From NCBI RefSeq assembly GCF_010548275.1, contig NZ_JAAGLT010000001.1, positions 841,674 to 905,673 of the forward strand: a stretch of DNA of 64,000 bases. Direction: 5' to 3'. Origin of the DNA: Streptomyces sp. SID12488 (lineage in GTDB: Bacteria > Actinomycetota > Actinomycetes > Streptomycetales > Streptomycetaceae). A program made the position numbers and the translations under genes. The notes beneath the pieces are model-generated. The model had not been told where the DNA came from. It worked only from the letters and a program-made list of their open reading frames with translations, and searched no databases. Below, piece after piece: positions 11,011 through 17,840 of this stretch. Numbering within the stretch: the stretch's first letter is position 1; the number at the start of each line of letters is the position of its first letter.

Positions 11011-11433
11011 TACTTCTCCGGTTTCTGTGTGCCGATGGTGAAGCTAACCTGGAACATCGCCGACCCACGCGGTCGGGTGTGTCGAATACTGCAGACTCCC
11101 ACCGCGAGGCGGGAAGGGCGCAGATTGCGGTGGTCACTTACGGCTCCCCGCGCGGTTCGAAGGCACGCACGAGGACCAGGGCACACCCCAGGCACAAGGT
11201 CTGAGCGTACCTACCTCAACGACTTCGGTCAAAACAAATGGAGGCGGGTGCGACACGCCGGGCTTCGGACGGCCTGCGAGCCCTCCTTTGACCGCCTATG
11301 ACAGCTTCCGCCATCCTCCGATCATTTACGGGCCGAGGTGGCTGAATCACACCCTTTACGACCCTGCGAGACCGCCTGTTCAGTACCTTGATCCATCCGC
11401 TGCGGGGATTCTGCGACGATTCGAGGGCTGAGC
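11011..11433. other. Intergenic region between divergent rpsL and crp-like gene
   Basis: About 420 nt without a gene. It holds the str operon promoter (11204-11232, minus strand) and its untranslated leader. The part next to the crp-like gene (11233-11433) shows no clear -35/-10 pair and no match to GTG-N6-GNCAC. Confidence 0.6.
11204..11232 (-). promoter_or_regulatory. str operon promoter
   Basis: On the minus strand TTGACC (11232-11227) and TACGCT (11209-11204) are separated by exactly 17 nt, a good housekeeping-sigma promoter. Transcription would start near 11197 and give a leader of about 187 nt before rpsL. Confidence 0.7.
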
Positions 11434-12147
11434 GTGATCAGGACGGCCGCGTACTCACCGGACGACGGGGGCCTGGACGACCGGGTGCCCTTCCTCGCCC
11501 GCCTCGAACAGGAAGACCGCACGGCCCTCCTGGCCTTGGGGCGCGATCTGAACTTCGCCACCCGGGTGACCCTGATCCACCAGAGCGAGCCCTCCTCACA
11601 CGTCCTCTTCCTGGTCGAGGGCTGGACGAAGGTCACCGCGTCGGCGGCCAACGGCTACGAGGCGCTCCTCTCGCTGCGCGGCCCCGGCGACATCGTCGGC
11701 GAGTCGGCGGCGCTCACCGGGCGCCCCCGTTCGGCCACGGTGACCGCGCTGGAGGCGGTGCGGGCGGTGGTCGTCGAACACGAGCGCTTCAAGGATTTCC
11801 TGGGCCGTTCACCAGCTGTTTCGTTCGCACTGCTGGGCCTCACGGCCGACCGCACCCGGGCCGCGGACCGCCGCCGCCTGGAGTTCGCGTCCATGAACGT
11901 AAGGGAGCGCTTCGCGATACTCCTCCTCGACCTCGCCCGCACCCACGGCCGCCGCACCCCCGACGGCATCGAACTCTCCGTCCCCCTGAGCAAGCAGGAA
12001 CTGGCGGGCTCGGTGGGCGCCTCCAGGGAGATGGTCCAGCGCTTGCTGCGCGAGCTCCGCGAGAAGGAGGCGGTGGAAACGGGAAGGCGGGCGATGCTGA
12101 TACGCCGCCCGGACATCCTGCGAAGGATCGCAGCGGCCGGCGACTAA
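11434..12147 (+). CDS. Crp/Fnr-family transcriptional regulator
   Basis: A 237-residue protein. Residues about 20-140 form a cyclic-nucleotide-binding beta-barrel. Its phosphate-binding cassette GESAALTGRPRSATV keeps the Glu and Arg used by CRP to hold cyclic nucleotides. A C-helix follows, then an HTH_Crp domain near residues 165-230 (LSKQELAGSVGASREMVQRLLREL). The GTG start at 11434 has GAGGG 8 nt upstream. It is not the global Streptomyces Crp as I remember it. It reads in the same direction as the cyclase cassette that starts 213 nt later, across a dispersed repeat and a Crp-type palindrome, so it could sense the cyclase product. That link is inferred. Confidence 0.9.
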   Translation: MIRTAAYSPDDGGLDDRVPFLARLEQEDRTALLALGRDLNFATRVTLIHQSEPSSHVLFLVEGWTKVTASAANGYEALLSLRGPGDIVGESAALTGRPRSATVTALEAVRAVVVEHERFKDFLGRSPAVSFALLGLTADRTRAADRRRLEFASMNVRERFAILLLDLARTHGRRTPDGIELSVPLSKQELAGSVGASREMVQRLLRELREKEAVETGRRAMLIRRPDILRRIAAAGD

Positions 12148-12218
12148 CAGCCCGTCCGGCGTTTGAGGACGAGGCCCCTTCAGGGCCGAAGCGGGGGTCT
12201 GGGGGCGGCAGCCCCCAG
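12148..12218 (+). repeat. Dispersed Streptomyces intergenic repeat, copy 1
   Basis: A roughly 70-nt element beginning directly after the crp-like stop codon. It has two hairpins, one around the GGCC pair at 12172-12186 and one with arms CTGGGGGC (12199-12206) and GCCCCCAG (12211-12218). A copy of about 90% identity in opposite orientation lies at 62107-62175. It may act as a terminator. Confidence 0.85.
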
Positions 12219-12261
12219 CAGACGGCAACACCAGCCAACCCGCACCTCGAAACACCCCTTC

Positions 12262-12277
12262 TGTGTATCCCGTCACA
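12262..12277 (+). promoter_or_regulatory. Candidate Crp-type operator
   Basis: TGTGT-ATCCCG-TCACA has the half-site spacing of CRP sites (TGTGA-N6-TCACA, 9 of 10 matches). The core at 12263-12276 is a perfect match to GTG-N6-GNCAC, which I recall as the S. coelicolor Crp consensus. It lies 84 nt before the cyclase start codon. Confidence 0.6.
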
Positions 12278-12360
12278 CTCCGACTGCGTCATCCGCCCTC
12301 ACTCCGCAACCCACACCACCGCCACGCTTGCTGCAAGCAATCCCGTGTCGAAGGGTGACC

Positions 12361-13227
12361 ATGACCGACCCCGTGAGCCGCACGATCCTGCTGCTGGACA
12401 TCGAGAGGTTCAGCGACCGGGACGACGTGGAACAGGCGTACCTGCGGCGCATGCTCTACGCCATCACCGACCGCGCACTGGAAAGCGCCGGCATCGACGA
12501 GACCCGTCGCCTGCGCGCCGACCGCGGGGACTCCGTGATGGAGCTCATCGACGCGAACGCCCCGGTCACCGCCCTGCTGCGGGCCCTGCTCGTGGAGGTG
12601 CCGGCGCAGTTGCGGGACGTCAACCGCATGGCGTCCAGCTCGGCCCAGATCCGGCTGCGCGGGGTCGTCGCCACCGGGTACGTGGCCGTGGACGAGCACG
12701 ACGGCTGGGTCGGCACCGACCTGAACAACGCCTGCCGTCTGCTGGACGCCCAGCTGCTGCGGGCGGCCCTGCGCGAACGCCCCCACGACTTCGCGCTGAT
12801 CGTCTCGGACGCCCTGTACACCGGCGTCGTACGGCACAGCCATCACGGCATCCCGGCCGACGAGTTCCACCCGGTCGGGGTGGACACCAAGAACGGCCCG
12901 ATGAGTGCCTGGCTGCACGGCCCGCTGCCCAGCGGCCACAAAACGGCCCCGGCAGCCCCGGCCGACGAAGACCACCGTGACACGGGGGCGGGGGAGGCGC
13001 CGGGCGGTCCGGGGGACCGCCCGGCGCCACAGACACCGCCCGCTCCGAGAGTGCCCGCACAGGGCGTTGCCCCCGAGAGCCGTCCCGCCCCGGGCCCCGT
13101 CCTCAACTTCAACGGCGCCGTGACCATCGGCGGCGGCGTGGTGACCGGCGACCAGCACGGCGTCAGCGGCGGTCAGGTCACCGGGGACGTCAACCTGGGT
13201 GGCCGCAGCGGGAGTGACGGCTCATGA
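12361..13227 (+). CDS. Class III nucleotide cyclase homologue (Pycsar PycC-like)
   Basis: A 288-residue protein. Residues 7-188 form a class III cyclase homology domain. The metal Asp residues are D13 (LLLDIERF) and D57 (DRGDSVMEL), exactly 44 apart as in known cyclases. The transition-state Asn and Arg are N122 and R126 (TDLNNACRL). In my alignment the Lys that specifies adenine is replaced in the RRLRADRGD strand, so the base used is uncertain. Residues 195-245 are a Pro/Ala-rich linker. Residues 249-281 are a Gly-rich tail, including VVTGDQHGVSGGQVTGDV (260-277), that nearly repeats a segment of the next protein. ATG start after GGGTGACC. The stop overlaps the next gene (ATGA). Predicted to make a cyclic nucleotide that gates the PycTM protein at 17230. 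Activity is not proven. Confidence 0.75.
   Translation: MTDPVSRTILLLDIERFSDRDDVEQAYLRRMLYAITDRALESAGIDETRRLRADRGDSVMELIDANAPVTALLRALLVEVPAQLRDVNRMASSSAQIRLRGVVATGYVAVDEHDGWVGTDLNNACRLLDAQLLRAALRERPHDFALIVSDALYTGVVRHSHHGIPADEFHPVGVDTKNGPMSAWLHGPLPSGHKTAPAAPADEDHRDTGAGEAPGGPGDRPAPQTPPAPRVPAQGVAPESRPAPGPVLNFNGAVTIGGGVVTGDQHGVSGGQVTGDVNLGGRSGSDGS
13152..13179 (+). repeat. Exact 28-bp direct repeat, copy 1 (cyclase tail)
   Basis: The 28 bases at 13152-13179 recur without change at 13499-13526 in the next gene. Both encode the QHGVSGGQV core of a shared Gly-rich motif. Flanking codons differ only at synonymous or conservative places. Confidence 0.9.
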
Positions 13228-15551
13228 GCGCCCCGGACGCGTCGGAGGCCGCCCGCCCAGGATCCGAGGACACGTCCGCCTCCGACGAAGGCAGTGACGG
13301 CGCCGCGAAGGACTCCAAGGACTCCAGGAGTTCCAAGGAGTCCAAGGAGGCCGAGGGCTCGGAAGGGTCGGAGGGAGCGGAGGAGCGTGAGCAGCCCCAG
13401 ACCGCCTGGTCGGCCCGGCGTGACCTGATCGACCACAGCCCCCGGACGATGCAGTTCGGCGGCAGCGCCGGCTTCGGCGGAAGCGCGGTCGCCGGCAACC
13501 AGCACGGCGTCAGCGGCGGTCAGGTCGCCGGTGACGTGATCATGGGCAGCAAGACGGAGATCCACCAGTGGTCGATACCCGGGTTGTCCGCCCCGTCCGC
13601 CACCGCCTCCGCGTCCGGTGAGGTCCCGCGGAACACGCTCGACCGGCTCGCCGCCTCGTTGGCCGTCGCCGCCGACGCGACCGTCGAGGCCCTGCTCACC
13701 CGGCTGCGCAGGGACCGCGTCCTCGTCCTGTCGGGCGCCCGCTTCACCGGCAGACACACGGCCGCCCTGATGCTCCTGCACCGGCTCGGGGCGGCCCCCG
13801 TACACACGCTCGACCGCGACACGAACCCGAGCACTCTGGCGGACAGGTTCACGGTGCCGGACGCGACCGCCGAGACAGCCGCCGACAGATCGGCCCCCGG
13901 AGGAGCCCCGGCCCACCCCCGCGGCTACGTCCTCGCCGACCTGGCCACCCGCCGCGACCGCCCCCTCCGCGAGCACCATCTCCTCGCCGCCCGCGACCGC
14001 CTCACCGCCCAGGACGCGTATCTCGTCGTCACCGTGGGCCCGACGGCCGTCCTGGAGGACGTACCGGTCGTCCACTGGCAGCCGCCGGACACGGCCGACG
14101 TACTGGCCGCCCACCTCCGCACCCGCGTCGACACCGAGGCGACGGCGGCGAAGCTGCTCGAACTCCCCGACGTCACCGAGTTCCTGAGCCGCAGCCACCA
14201 GCTCCGCGAGGTCGCCAACTTCGCCCAGCTGCTCGGCCGGTACACGGCCGGAGAGGTCACCGAGAGCGCCGTCGCCCAGTTCTCCCTGATCTCCCTGGAG
14301 AACCAGGTCCAGGAGTGGTTCGAGGAGGACGAGGCGTCGGTCCATCTGCGCGACAAGGCGTTCCTGGTCGCGCTGGCCGCGTTCGACGACGGCCCGTACG
14401 CCCTCACCGCCGAACTCAGCGATCTGCTCTACCGCTTCCTCCAGCAGACCCAGAACCCGGCGAGCGTCCCCGAGGTCCCCGTCTTCGGCACCCACATCGG
14501 CAAACGCCTCCAACTCGCCCGCGCCGAGCGGTACGAGGACGACGAGCACACCGAGTGGGGCCCGGTCACCCAGCAGAAGGCCCGGTTCACCGACGACCGC
14601 GCCTCCCTCGTACTCCTGCGCGAGGTCTGGACGGGCCACCCCTCCGCGCGCCCCGCGCTGATCGACTGGTTGCGTCGACTGGCCGACGACGGCCGCCCTC
14701 TCGTCCGTACCCGGGCCGCGTCCACGGTGGCCGTCCTGGCCCGTACGGACCTGCCCTCGGCCATGGCCCTGGTCATCGAACCCTGGGCGACCTCCAACCG
14801 CTTCCGGCACCGCCTGGTGGCCGTCAACGCGCTCACCCTCGCCCACCTCATCGACACGCCGAACATCCCGCGCATCCTCGACGAGTGGTCCAAGGGCGAG
14901 GACCGGCGACTGCGCTGGGTGGCCGTCCGGGCGTACGCGCTGATCGGCGCCGAACGCCCCGAACAGGCCCTGGCCGCCCTGCGCACCGCCGCCCGCGGTC
15001 TGTACGGGAGCAACGGGCACAACGGGAACGCAGCCGCCCAGGACGCCTTCGACCGCGAGATGGCCGGCGAACTGCGTGAAGCGGTCGCCCTGTTGCTCCT
15101 CTCCGAGGCCGGCGACCACGTGCTCGCCGAACTGCGCCGGCACCTCCACGACGACCGAGCGGTGCACGACCTGACCGTCGGCGGCTTCGTCAGCGCCTGC
15201 CGCCACACCCAGGACGACGAGCGGTACGGCCATCCGCTGGTCCTCGGCTGGTACGCGCGGTCGGCCACCGAGGGCTCCGCCGCCGCCCAGGGCATCCCGT
15301 TCCTGTGGCGGGCGGCGCTGGGCGACCCGAACGAGACCCGGCACGCCCTGGACGTGCTGCGCGAGTGGGTCCTGGTCGCCGACCGCTCGACGGCCACCGA
15401 GTGGGCCCTGGCGGCCCTGCTCCCGGCCCTGGTCACCACCCCGGCGGAGTACCAGCGCCTGGACCATCTCCTGCGGACGATGCCGGGCGAGGACGGCGCC
15501 CAACCGCCCGCGGTGGCGGCCCGCCTCGTCACCACGCTCCCCGTCCGCTAG
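13224..15551 (+). CDS. P-loop NTPase-like protein with HEAT/ARM-like repeats (degenerate STAND-type)
   Basis: A 775-residue protein. Residues 1-60 are acidic/Ser-rich and disordered. Residues 76-110 hold the Gly-rich motif AVAGNQHGVSGGQVAGDV (88-105) shared with the cyclase. A P-loop-like strand VLVLSGARFTGRHTA lies at 167-180, but the catalytic Lys is Arg (R177) and the next hydroxyl residue is His. A Walker B-like RGYVLADL follows. The rest is helical: a winged-helix/linker region, then HEAT-like pairs (RPLVRTRAASTVAVLAR, RFRHRLVAVNALTLAHL, RRLRWVAVRAYALIG). STAND-type proteins are frequent sensors in bacterial conflict systems. The altered P-loop suggests binding rather than hydrolysis. 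Coupled to the cyclase by an ATGA overlap. I infer a sensor or scaffold role. Confidence 0.65.
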   Translation: MSAPDASEAARPGSEDTSASDEGSDGAAKDSKDSRSSKESKEAEGSEGSEGAEEREQPQTAWSARRDLIDHSPRTMQFGGSAGFGGSAVAGNQHGVSGGQVAGDVIMGSKTEIHQWSIPGLSAPSATASASGEVPRNTLDRLAASLAVAADATVEALLTRLRRDRVLVLSGARFTGRHTAALMLLHRLGAAPVHTLDRDTNPSTLADRFTVPDATAETAADRSAPGGAPAHPRGYVLADLATRRDRPLREHHLLAARDRLTAQDAYLVVTVGPTAVLEDVPVVHWQPPDTADVLAAHLRTRVDTEATAAKLLELPDVTEFLSRSHQLREVANFAQLLGRYTAGEVTESAVAQFSLISLENQVQEWFEEDEASVHLRDKAFLVALAAFDDGPYALTAELSDLLYRFLQQTQNPASVPEVPVFGTHIGKRLQLARAERYEDDEHTEWGPVTQQKARFTDDRASLVLLREVWTGHPSARPALIDWLRRLADDGRPLVRTRAASTVAVLARTDLPSAMALVIEPWATSNRFRHRLVAVNALTLAHLIDTPNIPRILDEWSKGEDRRLRWVAVRAYALIGAERPEQALAALRTAARGLYGSNGHNGNAAAQDAFDREMAGELREAVALLLLSEAGDHVLAELRRHLHDDRAVHDLTVGGFVSACRHTQDDERYGHPLVLGWYARSATEGSAAAQGIPFLWRAALGDPNETRHALDVLREWVLVADRSTATEWALAALLPALVTTPAEYQRLDHLLRTMPGEDGAQPPAVAARLVTTLPVR
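13499..13526 (+). repeat. Exact 28-bp direct repeat, copy 2 (NTPase-like gene)
   Basis: Second copy of the 28-bp sequence at 13152-13179. It encodes QHGVSGGQV within residues 88-105 of the NTPase-like protein. Confidence 0.9.
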
Positions 15552-15610
15552 CCCGCCAGGCACATCCCTGCTCACCGCTACCGCTACCGCTCACCGAGGA
15601 GCAACGTACG

Positions 15611-17233
15611 ATGCCCGCCTTCCATCGCCCGCCCGAGTGGCAGCAATCCGCGGACCGGCACACCGAGTTGATCGACCCGGTACTCACGGTCCGCCAACTG
15701 TCACGCTTCGAACTCTCCCTGAAGTCGACGGTCCGCATCGACCACGCCCTCGTCTTCTCGACCGCCAAGGGCGGCTACGAGGCCTATCTCCCGCCCCGCC
15801 GCCCGACGCGCAGCGAGATCGCGGCCCGGCACTACACGGCGGTGTACGAGGTCGACATGGGTGTGCACCCATGCGCCGGCACGCTCACGCTCCCCAGTGA
15901 CAACGACGCGTTCGAGTTCTCGGCCGAGATCGACATGTCCTGGCAGGTCGTCGACCCGGCCCGGTTCGTGGGCAGCGGCCACCGGGACGTACCGGGCCTG
16001 CTCATCGGCGAACTCCAGCGCGCGGCACGCCCGGTGAGCCGGCGCTTCCCGATCGCGGACAGCGCGGCGGCGGAGGGGGAGCTACTTCAGGCGATCAACG
16101 TCCTGGGTCCGCTGGGCGCCCCGGCCGGCCTCCAGACCACCTGGACCCTGCGCCTGCGCCGCGACCAGGAGAACATCGACCACCAGCGCCGCCTCCAGGC
16201 CATCGACCACTCGGCGACCGAGCAGGTGTGGGCGGCCCAGCGCGGCGCCGACATCGACGTCGAGGTGGACCGCCGCAACCGGGGGCAGGACGCCCTCCAG
16301 ATCGAGCGCTCGATGGCGTACGGCGCCCAGCAACAGCACCTGGCCCTCCAGCAGCAGCGCTGGGACTACGAACAGGCGTCCCTGCAGAGCGGCCAGCAGC
16401 ACCAGCTCTCCATCCAACAGGGCCACCAGGAACTGGAGTTGCAGCAGATCGAGGCGCAGAAGGTCGCCTTCTACCAGTGGCACCTGCAACAGGGCGGCGT
16501 CCATGCCTGGGCCCTGCACCTCGCCCAGCACCCCGAGGACTCCCGCATGGTCATGACGAGCATGCGGGACGACCAACTTCGCATGATCCAGGCCCAGATG
16601 GACCTGGTGAAGGACCTGCTGCACGGCGACAACGCGGAGAAGTTCGAGCTGGAGGGCCCCAAACAGCTGGCCCTGCGCACAGTCAGCGACATCCTCACCC
16701 AACGCCTCCCGGGCGTCCCCCAGACACCTCCCCCGCTCCCAGGCGGCGACCCGTACCCGACGTACGGCCAGGAGGCACCCGGGGCACCCGGGGCGTCCGC
16801 ACAGCCCGGGTTCGTCCCGGGGCAACCGGGAACCGCCCCGGGCCGGCAGGGACCCGTACCCGGCCATCTGGACCCCTCGTACACGCAACCCGGCCGCCAC
16901 CCCGAACCCGCCGACCAGCCCCGAAGCGACACACCCCTGGCGAGCCCGCACCCGGGCGCCCCGCAGCCACCTGCGGCCCAGCCCCTGATGCCGCCCACCG
17001 CCACCCCCTACGGAGCGGTCCCCTCGTACGGCGCCCCGGGCCCGTACCAGCAGCCGTACTCCGCTCCCCGGACGCCGGGCCCCTACGGCACTCCCGCGAC
17101 CCCCGCCTGGCAGCCGCCCCCGGGCTACGGCAGCACCCCGACCCTCCCCGACCAGCAGAGCGCGGCGCCGGACAAGCCGGCCGAGGTCCCCGATACCGGA
17201 CCCAAGGAGGACAGGACAGGCGGCGCTACGTGA
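15611..17233 (+). CDS. SPFH/band-7-like protein with Gln-rich coiled coil and Pro-rich tail
   Basis: A 540-residue protein, ATG at 15611 after GAGGAG. Residues about 15-150 are beta-rich and include FEFSAEIDMSWQVVDPARFV, which resembles the SPFH/band-7 core (a strand ending in V-DP-F). Residues about 185-320 are a long Gln-rich coiled coil with almost no Pro or Gly. Residues about 320-375 are helical. Residues 376-540 are a Pro/Gly/Tyr-rich disordered tail. No membrane segment is evident, so membrane contact would need the SPFH fold or partners. SPFH proteins form large membrane-bound rings that often work with proteases, and here an M48 protease follows two genes later. The stop codon overlaps the PycTM start (GTGA). 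The SPFH call is by pattern only. Confidence 0.55.
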   Translation: MPAFHRPPEWQQSADRHTELIDPVLTVRQLSRFELSLKSTVRIDHALVFSTAKGGYEAYLPPRRPTRSEIAARHYTAVYEVDMGVHPCAGTLTLPSDNDAFEFSAEIDMSWQVVDPARFVGSGHRDVPGLLIGELQRAARPVSRRFPIADSAAAEGELLQAINVLGPLGAPAGLQTTWTLRLRRDQENIDHQRRLQAIDHSATEQVWAAQRGADIDVEVDRRNRGQDALQIERSMAYGAQQQHLALQQQRWDYEQASLQSGQQHQLSIQQGHQELELQQIEAQKVAFYQWHLQQGGVHAWALHLAQHPEDSRMVMTSMRDDQLRMIQAQMDLVKDLLHGDNAEKFELEGPKQLALRTVSDILTQRLPGVPQTPPPLPGGDPYPTYGQEAPGAPGASAQPGFVPGQPGTAPGRQGPVPGHLDPSYTQPGRHPEPADQPRSDTPLASPHPGAPQPPAAQPLMPPTATPYGAVPSYGAPGPYQQPYSAPRTPGPYGTPATPAWQPPPGYGSTPTLPDQQSAAPDKPAEVPDTGPKEDRTGGAT

Positions 17234-17790
17234 CGACACTCGACCCCAGCCCCAACCCCAGCCCGACACCGCCCCCACCAGGCGCCCCCGCGCCCCCCGC
17301 CGCCCCCATCCAGCTCTGCGAGCGCCTCCTCACGGACCTCCGTACGGAGATCGCCCGCGCCGACAGCAAGGCGTCCGTCCTGGTCGCCGCGCTGGGGATG
17401 ACCGCCGGTGTGTTCAGCGGGCTGCTCGCCGGGCGGAACTGGAACCCGGCCGCGCTCAGCACTGGCGGCACCGTCGCCTGGGCCCTCGGGGCCGCGTCCC
17501 TGGTGCTGTCCCTGTTCGCGCTGCTCCTCGCGGTGCTGCCCCGCTACCGCTCCGAACCGTGGGCTCCGGGCCAGCCCCTCTCCTACTTCGGCGACATCCA
17601 ACAGGCCGTGCGGCTCGGCCAGTTGGCGGCAGCGCTCGCCGACACCCAGCGCGACCCCACGGCCGCGCTCACCTTGGCACTCACCGAGACGAGCCGCATC
17701 GCCGCACGCAAGCACCAGTGGATCCGTACCGGCCTGATCTCCTTCTGCGCCGGCACGCTCCTCCTCCCCGCCTCCCTGCTCATCGGCTGA
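17230..17790 (+). CDS. Pycsar-type transmembrane effector (PycTM / DUF5706-like)
   Basis: A 186-residue protein with GTG start overlapping the upstream stop. Residues 1-26 are Pro-rich. A helix with the signature ADSKASVLVAALG (44-56) leads into membrane segments at about 49-67 and 82-103. A soluble helical segment contains YFGDI (119-123), and a third membrane segment follows at about 165-184. The [A]D-x-KA signature, the two-plus-one membrane layout and the YFG motif match the PycTM family, the membrane effectors of Pycsar anti-phage systems that perturb the inner membrane on binding a cyclic pyrimidine nucleotide. Being in one operon with a cyclase homologue supports the assignment. The Pro-rich N-terminal extension is unusual. 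Confidence 0.75.
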   Translation: MTTLDPSPNPSPTPPPPGAPAPPAAPIQLCERLLTDLRTEIARADSKASVLVAALGMTAGVFSGLLAGRNWNPAALSTGGTVAWALGAASLVLSLFALLLAVLPRYRSEPWAPGQPLSYFGDIQQAVRLGQLAAALADTQRDPTAALTLALTETSRIAARKHQWIRTGLISFCAGTLLLPASLLIG

Positions 17791-17840
17791 ACACATCGGA
17801 CCGGACCGCTCAGCACCGTCCCCGCACGTGAAGGAAGACC

